Assembly (NCBI RefSeq): GCF_001721685.1
Contig: NZ_CP012502.1
Location: 1,302,001-1,366,000 of the forward strand
Reading direction: 5' to 3'
Length of the DNA: 64,000 bases
Source of the DNA: Salisediminibacterium beveridgei
Lineage (GTDB): Bacteria > Bacillota > Bacilli > Bacillales > Salisediminibacteriaceae
Every line of letters begins with the position of its first letter. Within the stretch, counting starts at the first letter, position 1. Under the pieces are notes generated by a model, which ran no database searches, was not told the DNA's origin, and saw only the letters and a list, made by a program, of their open reading frames with translations. Both the position numbers and the translations under genes were made by a program. Of this stretch, positions 47,566 to 55,563 are shown piece after piece.

Positions 47566-48679
47566 ATTCATTCATGCGCAAGCCCTGATCCAGGGATTTG
47601 AAAGATTCTCCCCGAAATCGTATGCCATTGAAGGGGATAAGGTCGGTCTTCAGATTGGGACCTTGAATAAGAAAGTAACGAAACTGATGACAGCGCTGGA
47701 CGTCAATGAGCAGGTAGTGGATGAAGCCATTGAAAATGGCGTTGATTTCATTATTGCTCACCACCCTTTGATCTTCCGGCCTTTAAAGGCGCTCACAACC
47801 GATGAATCTTATGGAAAAACCATTCAGAAACTGATGAAGCATGAGATCACATTGTATGTAGCGCACACAAATCTTGACGTGGCAACAGGAGGCGTCAATG
47901 ACCTGATGGCTGATGCACTGGGGCTTCAAGATACAGATGTGCTTGCCAAGACCAGTGAAGATCCACTGGTTAAACTGGTGGTTTATGTATCAAAACCTGA
48001 TGCAGACCGCGTCAGGCAGGCGATTGGAGATGCCGGAGCCGGTCACATTGGCGATTACAGTCACTGCAGTTTTCAAACAGAAGGAACAGGTTCGTTCATT
48101 CCAGGTGACGGGACAGATCCTTTCATAGGGAAACAAGGTGAAAGGGAATTTGTAGAAGAACTGAAAATTGAGACCATTGTTCCGAAATCAATCGAAAAAA
48201 AGGTAGTACGGGCAATGCTTGACGCTCATCCATATGAGGAACCTGCCTATGATCTTTATCCGATGGCAAATGAGGGCGATGCTCTTGGTCTCGGAAGAAT
48301 TGGTTACTTAGAGGAAGGCATGACCTTGGATGCTTTTTGCGAACATGTCAAAAAAGCATTCGATGTCCCATTTGTCAGAGCGGTTGGTGATGGAAACCGT
48401 ACTGTTAAAAAGATTGCTGTTCTTGGCGGAGATGGAAACAAGTACACCATGACAGCCCTTCAAAAAGGTGCAGATGTTTATGTAACTGGTGACCTCTACT
48501 ATCATGTGGCTCACGATGCCATGATGGAAGGATTGATGATGGTTGACCCGGGGCATAATGTAGAGAAGATCATGAAGCAAGCTACAGCGGATTATGTGAA
48601 GAATAACATTTTAAAAAATAGCTGTCTTACAGAGGTTGTTGCTTCAGCAATTCATACCGATCCTTTTCGTGTAAAATAA
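47558..48679 (+). CDS. yqfO: Nif3-like dinuclear metal center protein YqfO
   Basis: This 373-residue Nif3/YbgI family protein contains the inserted PII-like domain found in Bacillus YqfO (about 130-230). Metal ligands are visible in IAHHPLIF (about 68), VAHTNLDVATGG (about 107) and GDLYYHVAHD (about 312). It is often annotated as GTP cyclohydrolase 1 type 2 homologue, but the biological reaction is not settled. It is coupled to trmK by an 8-base overlap and followed by a strong terminator. Confidence 0.93.
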   Translation: MSEFIHAQALIQGFERFSPKSYAIEGDKVGLQIGTLNKKVTKLMTALDVNEQVVDEAIENGVDFIIAHHPLIFRPLKALTTDESYGKTIQKLMKHEITLYVAHTNLDVATGGVNDLMADALGLQDTDVLAKTSEDPLVKLVVYVSKPDADRVRQAIGDAGAGHIGDYSHCSFQTEGTGSFIPGDGTDPFIGKQGEREFVEELKIETIVPKSIEKKVVRAMLDAHPYEEPAYDLYPMANEGDALGLGRIGYLEEGMTLDAFCEHVKKAFDVPFVRAVGDGNRTVKKIAVLGGDGNKYTMTALQKGADVYVTGDLYYHVAHDAMMEGLMMVDPGHNVEKIMKQATADYVKNNILKNSCLTEVVASAIHTDPFRVK

Positions 48680-48706
48680 CCACTACACTGATGATTGCCA
48701 TAATAA

Positions 48707-48744
48707 AAACAGCTTCGGGAGGAACGAGCCTTCCGAAGCTGTTT
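48707..48744. terminator. Terminator between yqfO and ispH
   Basis: A 16-bp stem (AAACAGCTTCGGGAGG with its partner, one G-U) lies between the converging genes. The minus strand continues with TTTTTATTATGG, so it clearly serves ispH and probably also yqfO. Confidence 0.85.
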
Positions 48745-48760
48745 GATTACTGGTTGATGA

Positions 48761-49732
48761 TCAGATCTCCTGTTCCGCGCGTTTCGGCATTTCGTCTCTT
48801 CGGACTTTCGGGAGAATTTTGGACAGTTTGACGGTACTCGTTGTATCCCAAGTGTGGGGATTGTCTTCGTCATACTGTTCGATAAAACGGATCACTTCTT
48901 TCGTTATTGGTGTAGGCGTTGAAGCTCCGGATGTTACTGCAACGGTAGAGATTCCGTTGAGCCAGTCGGTGTTCAACTCGTTCACATTACTGATCCGGTA
49001 GGCATTTGTTCCGGCGATCGCTTTTGACACCTGCGCGAGTCGATTTGAATTATTACTTTTCGGGTCACCCACAACAATGAGCAGATCTGCATCTCCAGCC
49101 TGCTCAGCAACGGCTTCTTGCCGGGTCTGTGTGGCAAGGCAGATCTCGTTGTGAATTTCGGCAGATGGATACTTCGTTTTTGAAGCTTTCATAATGTCAG
49201 ACACATCCCACTGGCTCATGGTGGTCTGATTGGTGATGACGATTTTCGATGATTGAATGTTCAACTGGTTTACGTCTTCGACGCTCTCCACAATATGGAC
49301 GATGTCGGGCGCAACACCGGCAGCGCCTTCGGGTTCGGGGTGGCCTCGTTTGCCGACATAGATAACTTCATATCCGTCACTTTTCCGTTCGCGGATTAAA
49401 TCGTGCGTTCGTGTTACATCAGGGCATGTGGCATCCACGGTTGTGAGCCCCTTGTCTCTTGCTTTACGACGAACTTCCGGAGATACGCCGTGGGCTGTAT
49501 AAATGATAGTACCTTCATGGACCTGATCGAGAATCTCCAGACGATTTGGCCCGTCAAGCGTTATGATGCCATCTTCTTCAAAAGCGTCAGTGACATGTTT
49601 ATTATGGACGATCATGCCAAGAATATATACAGGTTTTGGATACGCAGGGTTATTTGCTGTTTTTTTAGCGATGATCATAGCGTCGACGACACCATAACAA
49701 TAGCCTCTGGGTGATATTTTGATCACATTCAT
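48761..49732 (-). CDS. ispH: 4-hydroxy-3-methylbut-2-enyl diphosphate reductase
   Basis: This 323-residue iron-sulfur enzyme is the last step of the MEP isoprenoid pathway, giving IPP and DMAPP. The three cluster cysteines are Cys12, Cys103 (ATCPDV) and Cys198 (NEICLATQ). The conserved EPEG motif lies near 133 and NSNRL near 230. GAGGAGGACACACATC precedes the start. It is transcribed leftward from its own promoter at 49786-49814. The preceding MEP enzyme, IspG, lies at the right edge of this window. Confidence 0.97.
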   Translation of the reverse strand: MNVIKISPRGYCYGVVDAMIIAKKTANNPAYPKPVYILGMIVHNKHVTDAFEEDGIITLDGPNRLEILDQVHEGTIIYTAHGVSPEVRRKARDKGLTTVDATCPDVTRTHDLIRERKSDGYEVIYVGKRGHPEPEGAAGVAPDIVHIVESVEDVNQLNIQSSKIVITNQTTMSQWDVSDIMKASKTKYPSAEIHNEICLATQTRQEAVAEQAGDADLLIVVGDPKSNNSNRLAQVSKAIAGTNAYRISNVNELNTDWLNGISTVAVTSGASTPTPITKEVIRFIEQYDEDNPHTWDTTSTVKLSKILPKVRRDEMPKRAEQEI

Positions 49733-49785
49733 GATGTGTGTCCTCCTCTTTACAGTGAACGGATATAGTTTTACACCGCATATCC

Positions 49786-49814
49786 ATTATAAAGGGTATC
49801 ATTTAAGTTGACAA
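49786..49814 (-). promoter_or_regulatory. Sigma-A promoter of ispH
   Basis: On the minus strand: TTGTCA (49814-49809), 17-base spacer, TATAAT (49791-49786), about 54 bases before ispH. Confidence 0.75.
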
Positions 49815-49823
49815 TCAATGAGA

Positions 49824-49851
49824 ATGACCTTTCACAAAAGTGAAAGGTCAT
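49824..49851 (-). terminator. Hairpin downstream of the CarD-like gene
   Basis: ATGACCTTTCAC and GTGAAAGGTCAT form a perfect 12-bp stem with an AAAA loop. The T-run after it on the minus strand is weak (TCTCATTGATTG). Confidence 0.65.
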
Positions 49852-49864
49852 GTGTCCGACTGTT

Positions 49865-50359
49865 TTACCTGCTTGCAGGGATATATTCCTGAATAAATAA
49901 TTTGGCATCTTCCTCGGAGAAACCGTCAATATTCCGAATTTCACTGACGAGAAATTGAGTTGCCCGTTCCAGGTTTTTTCTGTCTTCGATGTGCAGTCCA
50001 TTGGTACGCTCTGCTTTTTTGGCATGCAATGCTGCAATAACTCTTGCTGCATCGTGGATGGAGCCGGTCTTTAACAGTGTCTCATTTTCTCGGGAATAAG
50101 GTTTTGCCGGTATGGTCTCTGTCAAAGTGCTTTCGTCAAAAAGCGCTTCAAGTACATCATCGAGTTCGCTCTTTGAAATGACAGGCCTGAGCCCAGATGC
50201 ACCAATTTTATTTTCAGGCAGCATCAGAGTGACTTGATTTAAAGGGAAATAGACAACGAAATAGAGCAGTTTATTACCGAGTATTTCTTTTTCTTCGATC
50301 TTTTCAACACGTCCAGCTCCGTGATATGGGTACACCACGTAGTCTCCTAATGAGAACAT
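49865..50359 (-). CDS. CarD/CdnL-like RNA polymerase-binding regulator
   Basis: This 164-residue protein has an N-terminal CarD_TRCF (RNA polymerase interaction) domain (FSLGDYVVYPYHGAGRVEKI onward, to about residue 65) and a helical C-terminal half. In mycobacteria and myxobacteria such proteins bind the polymerase beta subunit and stabilize open promoters. B. subtilis YdeB is a relative of unclear function. Here it lies alone on the minus strand between ispH and cshB, where B. subtilis has yqfQ. GGAGGGATATGA precedes the ATG, and there is a promoter at 50392-50421. Confidence 0.87.
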   Translation of the reverse strand: MFSLGDYVVYPYHGAGRVEKIEEKEILGNKLLYFVVYFPLNQVTLMLPENKIGASGLRPVISKSELDDVLEALFDESTLTETIPAKPYSRENETLLKTGSIHDAARVIAALHAKKAERTNGLHIEDRKNLERATQFLVSEIRNIDGFSEEDAKLFIQEYIPASR

Positions 50360-50391
50360 TCATATCCCTCCACTATATCGTCATTTAATCT

Positions 50392-50421
50392 ATTATAACA
50401 CAAATAAAGATAAAACGTTAA
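50392..50421 (-). promoter_or_regulatory. Promoter of the CarD-like gene
   Basis: On the minus strand: TTAACG (50421-50416), 18-base spacer, TATAAT (50397-50392) with an extended TGT before it. Confidence 0.65.
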
Positions 50422-50525
50422 ATTTTACTACTGAAAACTGCAGACGTCAATAAAAGAGTGTTAATTCATCAATAAAAAAACAATCGGGTTTCTGAGAATT
50501 CAAGTAGCTATTCATGATTGATTCA

Positions 50526-50534
50526 TGATAAAAT
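50526..50534 (+). promoter_or_regulatory. Possible extended -10 promoter of cshB
   Basis: TGA followed by TAAAAT (50529-50534), 46 bases before the ATG. No clear -35. Confidence 0.4.
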
Positions 50535-50580
50535 TAAAATTTGAGCAGATTGTTTTGAGAATAGAAAGAGGGTAGTATTC

Positions 50581-51882
50581 ATGACACACAATTTTGAACG
50601 TTTTCGCCTTGCACCATTTTTAATTCGAGGTTTGGAAAAAGAGGGGATTACTCTTCCCACTGAAATACAAGAACGGATAATTCCTTCCGTGAACAAAGGA
50701 GAAGATGTGATCGGACGGTCACAAACAGGTACAGGGAAAACGCTGGCTTTTATTCTGCCGCTTTTAACCCGGATCGATGCATCCAAGCAGGAGACCCAGG
50801 TCATCATCACAGCGCCGACGCGTGAACTGGCTTCACAACTTTATGATGTTCTGAAGCATTTCTCAGCATTCAGCGAGACGCCAATAACCAGTCAGTTAAT
50901 TATTGGTGGGACAGATCGGAATCGCATGCTTGAGAAGGTAAAACAACAGCCGCATATCGTTGTCGGAACACCTGGACGGATTCTCGACATGATGAAAGAA
51001 AAATCACTGAATCCATGGACGGTATCGTCTTTAGTAGTGGATGAGGCAGATCAGATGCTTGACATGGGCTTTCTTGAAGAGGTCGATCAGATCGCATCCA
51101 TGATGGATGAAAAGCTTCAGTTGCTTGTTTTTTCAGCGACCATCCCTGAGAGTTTGAAGCCATTTTTGAAGAAATACATGAACAATCCAAAAGAAGTGGA
51201 AGTGCAGCCGAAACAGACGGCGCCATCAGAAATTGCACACTGGCTGATTCCAGACAGAGATCGGGATCGTAAAGACATACTCATTAACATTGCGAAAGAC
51301 CTGAATCCTTACTTGGCAATTATTTTCACGAACACGAAGGACTCTGCAGACGAAGTGTTTCATCGCATGCATGCTGAAGGCTTTAATGTAGACTGTATAC
51401 ATGGCGACATTCAGCCACGTCAGCGGAAAAAGGTCCTTAAGAAATTGCAGACAGCCGAAATTCAATATCTTGTGGCAACTGATCTTGTAGCAAGAGGGAT
51501 GGATATCAAGGGCGTTTCGCATATCATTAATTATGAGATTCCAAAAGAACTGGAGTACTACGTGCACCGCGTCGGTCGTACGGCAAGAGCAGGCTGGGAC
51601 GGCATTGCCATCACCTTCTATGGTCGGAATGATCAGGAAGCGATTGAAAAACTGGAAGCAAAAGGTTTGAGTTTTTCTTATCGTGAATTCAAAAAAGGTC
51701 GTTGGGTAACCATACAGAAGCGGGAAAAACCGGCGAATACCAATGAAAAACTTACGGTGAAAGCGAAAGGCATGCTTAAAAAACCGAAGAAAGTAAAACC
51801 AGCTTATAAAAAGAAAGCTAAATTCAAGGTTGAAAAGGAAATGAAACGAAATCGCCGGATCAAAAGCCGGCATAAGAAATAA
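50581..51882 (+). CDS. cshB: DEAD-box RNA helicase CshB
   Basis: This 433-residue ATP-dependent RNA helicase has motif I SQTGTGKT (47-54), motif Ia APTRELA, DEAD near 154-157, SAT near 186 and motif VI HRVGRTAR near 328. The C-terminal 60 residues are extremely basic (KAKGMLKKPKKVKPAYKKK), probably for RNA binding. In B. subtilis CshB (YqfR) unwinds mRNA at low temperature. AAAGAGGG precedes the start. nfo follows 18 bases later. Confidence 0.95.
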   Translation: MTHNFERFRLAPFLIRGLEKEGITLPTEIQERIIPSVNKGEDVIGRSQTGTGKTLAFILPLLTRIDASKQETQVIITAPTRELASQLYDVLKHFSAFSETPITSQLIIGGTDRNRMLEKVKQQPHIVVGTPGRILDMMKEKSLNPWTVSSLVVDEADQMLDMGFLEEVDQIASMMDEKLQLLVFSATIPESLKPFLKKYMNNPKEVEVQPKQTAPSEIAHWLIPDRDRDRKDILINIAKDLNPYLAIIFTNTKDSADEVFHRMHAEGFNVDCIHGDIQPRQRKKVLKKLQTAEIQYLVATDLVARGMDIKGVSHIINYEIPKELEYYVHRVGRTARAGWDGIAITFYGRNDQEAIEKLEAKGLSFSYREFKKGRWVTIQKREKPANTNEKLTVKAKGMLKKPKKVKPAYKKKAKFKVEKEMKRNRRIKSRHKK

Positions 51883-51900
51883 ACAAAAGGTGTGATGACA

Positions 51901-52803
51901 ATGTGGTTAGGTTCGCATGTATCCATGAGTGGCAAGAAAATGCTTCTGCAAGCCAGTGAAGAAGCTGCCTCCTATAACAGTACAACATTTATGATTTACA
52001 CCGGTGCGCCGCAGAATACTCGTCGAAAAGCGATTGAGGATCTGAATATTGAAGCCGGAAGGCAACATATGAAAGAAAACGGTATAGACCATATCGTGGT
52101 TCATGCTCCATATATTATTAATATAGCGAATACGACGAAACCGGAGACGTTCCGGTTGGGCGTCGATTTCCTCAAAAGTGAAATCGATCGAACAGAAGCG
52201 ATTGGTGCCAAACAAATTGTACTGCATCCAGGCGCTCATGTTGGTGCAGGTGTAGACGAAGGCATCAAAAGAATTATCGAAGGCCTTAACGAAGTCATCG
52301 ATCCCGATATCGATGTTCAAATTGCACTTGAAACCATGGCTGGAAAAGGATCAGAGTGTGGTCGTTCTTTCGATGAATTGGCCAAAATCATTGATGGTGT
52401 CAAACACAATGATCGTTTGTCAGTATGTTTTGATACGTGCCATGTTCATGATGCAGGTTACGATATTGTTAATGACCTTGATGGTGTTATTCAATCTTTT
52501 GATGATATCATTGGATTGGATCGACTGAAGGTATTACACATTAATGACAGTAAAAATGAACGCGGGGCAGCTAAAGACCGGCATGAGAACATTGGCTTTG
52601 GTCATATTGGTTTCGATGCACTTGAGCGGATTATTTATCATGACGCGTTTAACGATATTCCGAAAATCCTTGAAACGCCTTACGTTGGAGAAGATAAAAA
52701 GAAAAAAGTACCCCCTTATAAAGAAGAGATTGCCATGCTTCGTGAACGTACGTTTTATGAGGACCTGAAGTCAGAACTTGAAAACAAAGCCGCACAGAAA
52801 TAA
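51901..52803 (+). CDS. nfo: Endonuclease IV (AP endonuclease)
   Basis: This 300-residue trinuclear-zinc enzyme cuts DNA at abasic sites in base excision repair. Family motifs are [10 protein letters not shown] at 4-13, [11 protein letters not shown] near 66, [10 protein letters not shown] near 108, [13 protein letters not shown] near 179 and [11 protein letters not shown] near 217. I chose the ATG at 51901, 8 bases after AAAAGGTG; nearby GTG and ATG codons are too close to it. It lies after cshB as in B. subtilis yqfR-yqfS and is closed by a strong palindromic terminator. Confidence 0.97.
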   Translation: MWLGSHVSMSGKKMLLQASEEAASYNSTTFMIYTGAPQNTRRKAIEDLNIEAGRQHMKENGIDHIVVHAPYIINIANTTKPETFRLGVDFLKSEIDRTEAIGAKQIVLHPGAHVGAGVDEGIKRIIEGLNEVIDPDIDVQIALETMAGKGSECGRSFDELAKIIDGVKHNDRLSVCFDTCHVHDAGYDIVNDLDGVIQSFDDIIGLDRLKVLHINDSKNERGAAKDRHENIGFGHIGFDALERIIYHDAFNDIPKILETPYVGEDKKKKVPPYKEEIAMLRERTFYEDLKSELENKAAQK

Positions 52804-52810
52804 ACTTTGT

Positions 52811-52845
52811 AAAACGGATTCCCGCGGGAATCCGTTTTATTTATA
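52811..52845 (+). terminator. Terminator of nfo
   Basis: AAAACGGATTCCC and its complement form a perfect 28-base palindrome with a CCGCGG centre, followed by TTTTATTTAT. Confidence 0.85.
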
Positions 52846-52887
52846 CTGTAAGTTTTACGAAACTTCTACTGCATCTCACCTGGGCGA

Positions 52888-52916
52888 TTGAATTTTTATT
52901 GTTCCTGAAGTATAAT
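52888..52916 (+). promoter_or_regulatory. Sigma-A promoter of the Mn-type ABC transporter
   Basis: TTGAAT (52888-52893), 17-base spacer, TATAAT (52911-52916). The expected start is near 52923, directly before the MntR-like box. Confidence 0.75.
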
Positions 52917-52928
52917 TGAGGCAACAGT

Positions 52929-52952
52929 AAAAGTTGCACTAAGGAAACTTTT
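52929..52952 (+). promoter_or_regulatory. MntR-like operator
   Basis: Inverted repeat AAAAGTT / AACTTTT around GCACTAAGGA. The core agrees at 14 of 17 positions with the B. subtilis MntR box as I remember it (TTTGCCTTAAGGAAACT). It lies just after the start point, a place where a repressor would block transcription. It is the reason to assign the transporter to manganese. Confidence 0.65.
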
Positions 52953-52983
52953 ATACATGAATGCAAGTAATGAGGTGAATATA

Positions 52984-53748
52984 ATGAGTAACTCAACGAT
53001 CGATATCAAAGAGCTGTCCGTTCATTATCAGGGGACGACAGCATTGGACCATGTTTCAATGTCACTTCATGCCGGTCAGATTACCGGAGTGATCGGACCG
53101 AATGGTGCCGGGAAATCGACATTAATGAAAGCTATGCTCGGTCTTGAACGCTATAAGGGAACAATCTCATATGCTGGCCGTTCGATTCATCAAATCCGTA
53201 AAAAAGTTGCTTATGTTCCGCAGCGTTCATCGATTGACTGGGATTTTCCGGTACTTGTGCGAGATGTTGTCTTAATGGGCAGGTATGTTCACATTCCTTG
53301 GTATAGGCATGCTGGAAAAATTGAGCGGGACATTGCCATGGACGCATTGGAACAAACCGGGATGGCTGACTTCAGTAATCGGCAAATTGGGGAATTATCC
53401 GGTGGACAACAGCAACGTGTTTTCATCGCCAGGGCGCTGGCACAGGATGCAGACACATTCTTTCTGGATGAACCTTTCGTTGGAATTGACATGAAATCGG
53501 AAGAAATTATTATGAATATTCTTCGAGGTCTGAAAAAAGATGGGAAAACCTTGTTTGTGGTTCATCATGATCTGAGTAAAGTTGAACAGTATTTTGATCA
53601 GCTGGTGCTGTTAAATCAGCAATTGATTAAAGCAGGAAAAGTGACAGATGTGTATCTGCCGGAACTTTTGCAACGGGCGTATGGCGGACAGGCTGCAGTT
53701 CTTCCTGGAACAGACCAGGATTCCTTTATGGTGGTGGGGCCGTCATGA
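52984..53748 (+). CDS. mntB: Manganese-type ABC transporter ATP-binding protein
   Basis: This 254-residue ATPase of the metal (Mn/Zn/Fe) ABC importer family has Walker A GPNGAGKST (near 38-46), signature LSGGQQQRVFIARAL (near 138), Walker B TFFLDEP and the H-loop VVHHD. I chose the ATG at 52984, after TGAGGTG. The ATG at 52957 has only a distant AAGGAAA and lies just after the operator. The gene overlaps its permease by 4 bases. No solute-binding protein gene is present on either side, which is unusual for the family. Confidence 0.9.
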   Translation: MSNSTIDIKELSVHYQGTTALDHVSMSLHAGQITGVIGPNGAGKSTLMKAMLGLERYKGTISYAGRSIHQIRKKVAYVPQRSSIDWDFPVLVRDVVLMGRYVHIPWYRHAGKIERDIAMDALEQTGMADFSNRQIGELSGGQQQRVFIARALAQDADTFFLDEPFVGIDMKSEEIIMNILRGLKKDGKTLFVVHHDLSKVEQYFDQLVLLNQQLIKAGKVTDVYLPELLQRAYGGQAAVLPGTDQDSFMVVGPS

Positions 53749-54620
53749 ATCAAATTGTCTTTTTCATTGACCAGTTGTTGAATTACCCTTATTTACAAAA
53801 TGCCTTGATGGCAGCAATACTGGTAGGGATTATTTGCGGCATGATCGGGGCCTTTATCATTATGCGCGGTATGGCTCTGATGGGTGACGCGATTTCACAT
53901 GCTGTGCTCCCTGGCGTTGTTATTGCTTATATGGTGGGTGCCAGTTTCTTCGTTGGTGCAGTTATCACCGGTGTTCTGACTGCGCTTTTAATCGGCTTCA
54001 TCTCCCAAAATAGCCGGATCAAAGAAGACTCTTCGATCGGGATTATGTTTACTGCAATGTTTGCACTGGGCATCGTGATGATTACAGGTATGTCCGGCAG
54101 CAGCGTGGATTTATGGCATATCCTCTTCGGTAATGTTTTGGCTGTTTCCCGGGGAGACGTGATTATCAGTATCGGTATAGGCATCGTTGTCTTATTGATG
54201 ATCATTGTATTTTACAGACCATTGCTATTAACCACGTTTGATCCTGTAATGGCAAGGGCATCCGGACTTCCTGTGAAAGGGATTCATTACCTGTTAATGC
54301 TGCTATTATCACTTGTTACCGTGGCATCTTTGCAAACAGTGGGTATTATCCTTGTTGTGGCAATGTTGATCACACCGGCGTCTACAGCTTATCTGTTAAC
54401 AGACCGGTTTTCTGTCATGATCTTTCTTTCGTCCGTATTCGGCGTTGCGGCTGCAGTTTCGGGCCTTTATTTTTCAGTTATTTATGATGTGTCATCAGGT
54501 GCATCAATCGTATTGGCTTCGTCGTTTATGTTTCTACTGGCATTCTTTTTCGCACCGAAACGTGGACTTGTGATTCGATGGATGCAGGATCATAAACCTG
54601 ACTCTGCACGAGCTTCCTGA
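53745..54620 (+). CDS. mntC: Manganese-type ABC transporter permease
   Basis: This 291-residue ABC-3 family permease has about eight hydrophobic segments. The conserved metal-path motif GDAISHAVLPG is intact, with Asp48 and His52, residues that coordinate the metal in related structures. It begins inside the end of the ATPase gene. It would import Mn2+ (or Zn2+/Fe2+) with the ATPase and a binding protein encoded elsewhere. No obvious terminator follows. Naming follows B. subtilis mntABC by position in the complex. Confidence 0.88.
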   Translation: MNQIVFFIDQLLNYPYLQNALMAAILVGIICGMIGAFIIMRGMALMGDAISHAVLPGVVIAYMVGASFFVGAVITGVLTALLIGFISQNSRIKEDSSIGIMFTAMFALGIVMITGMSGSSVDLWHILFGNVLAVSRGDVIISIGIGIVVLLMIIVFYRPLLLTTFDPVMARASGLPVKGIHYLLMLLLSLVTVASLQTVGIILVVAMLITPASTAYLLTDRFSVMIFLSSVFGVAAAVSGLYFSVIYDVSSGASIVLASSFMFLLAFFFAPKRGLVIRWMQDHKPDSARAS

Positions 54621-54664
54621 CCACAATATTTTACACATTCTTCATTTAATTCAATATTTATTCA

Positions 54665-54693
54665 TTGCTTTATTTGTTTTTATCGGTTATCAT
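54665..54693 (+). promoter_or_regulatory. Promoter of the lytic transglycosylase gene
   Basis: TTGCTT (54665-54670), 17-base spacer, TATCAT (54688-54693). A short inverted repeat GTACGA...TCGTAC (54702-54718) follows at or just after the start point and could be an operator. Confidence 0.55.
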
Positions 54694-54738
54694 CCTTCAC
54701 TGTACGATCCTTTCGTACGTTTTGAAGGAGGGAACGTT

Positions 54739-55449
54739 TTGAAAATGAACAAACTATGGTTGATTTATTCCTCAATTGCTTTTGTAACAGTTTTATTGAT
54801 GGGACTTTCAACACTGGAAAACGAATCTGATATTCAGGTTGCAGAAAAGGACAGGACGACTGCAGACAGGGAACAGCTTCCGGATAGATTCAATACCATT
54901 CGTGAAAAAACAACAACAATACCAGATTATGAAAGTTCCGTTACGGTAAGTGAATGGAACAATTCTCAAGAAACAGCAGAGGTTATGTATGATGATTCAG
55001 ACGGTGCTTTCAAAGAAGAATGGGGATTATTTTTAGCATCTGAAGCGGCAAACCGGGATATTGATCCTTTTCTTGTTTATGAGTTGCTGCGAGTGGAAAC
55101 AGGTGGAGAATTTGATCCGGAAATGACAGGACCGCAAACGAGTTACGGTCATGCATATGGCCTGGCGCAGTTCATGACAAATACTGCACCTTGGATCGCA
55201 GAGATGGCCAGTGTTGAGTATGATGAGGATCTCTTATTTGATCCGTATTATTCCATGCTTCTTTCCGTGGAGTATCTTGATTTCCTGCATGATCGTTATG
55301 ATGACTGGAATTATGCATTAACAGCTTATCATCGAGGGATTTATGGTATGGAAAACTATGTGAGCCGGAATGGGCACGCCAATAGCTGGTATGCTGAAGA
55401 AATTCAGGAAATGGCAGATAAGTCAGGTCAATTAGTCTCTCACAACTAA
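54739..55449 (+). CDS. Membrane-anchored SLT-type lytic transglycosylase
   Basis: This 236-residue protein has an uncleaved-looking N-terminal anchor (LWLIYSSIAFVTVLLMG, about 5-21), an acidic linker (about 25-90), and a C-terminal SLT domain. The catalytic glutamate is likely in RVETGGEFDPE near 120. GLAQFM near 141 and the AYHRGIYGMENYV motif near 196 are the other SLT signatures. Such enzymes cleave peptidoglycan glycan strands to give anhydro-muropeptides. The start is TTG at 54739, six bases after GGAGGG; an ATG two codons later is less well spaced. I do not recognise a specific gene name. Confidence 0.87.
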   Translation: MKMNKLWLIYSSIAFVTVLLMGLSTLENESDIQVAEKDRTTADREQLPDRFNTIREKTTTIPDYESSVTVSEWNNSQETAEVMYDDSDGAFKEEWGLFLASEAANRDIDPFLVYELLRVETGGEFDPEMTGPQTSYGHAYGLAQFMTNTAPWIAEMASVEYDEDLLFDPYYSMLLSVEYLDFLHDRYDDWNYALTAYHRGIYGMENYVSRNGHANSWYAEEIQEMADKSGQLVSHN

Positions 55450-55455
55450 TAATGA

Positions 55456-55514
55456 AATATAATACTGCAGGGCCGGGACATCTCTTCGATGTCCCGGCCC
55501 TGCAGTATTATATT
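55456..55514. terminator. Very long hairpin between slt and ppk
   Basis: A 26-bp perfect stem (55456-55481 with 55489-55514) has a 7-base loop CTCTTCG and a GC core GCAGGGCCGGGACAT. It lies between converging genes, so it probably stops both. Neither side has a good T-run, and it is about twice as long as the other terminators here. Confidence 0.6.
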
Positions 55515-55563
55515 AACTCGTGAAGAAACATTGGCAGTGTGATTTACATTGATAAGTCATATT

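Noticed and set aside
51226..51873. 215-codon open frame on the minus strand
   Set aside because: It is antisense to cshB, whose helicase motifs are intact; the peptide is Phe-rich, as expected from reading Lys-rich codons backwards.
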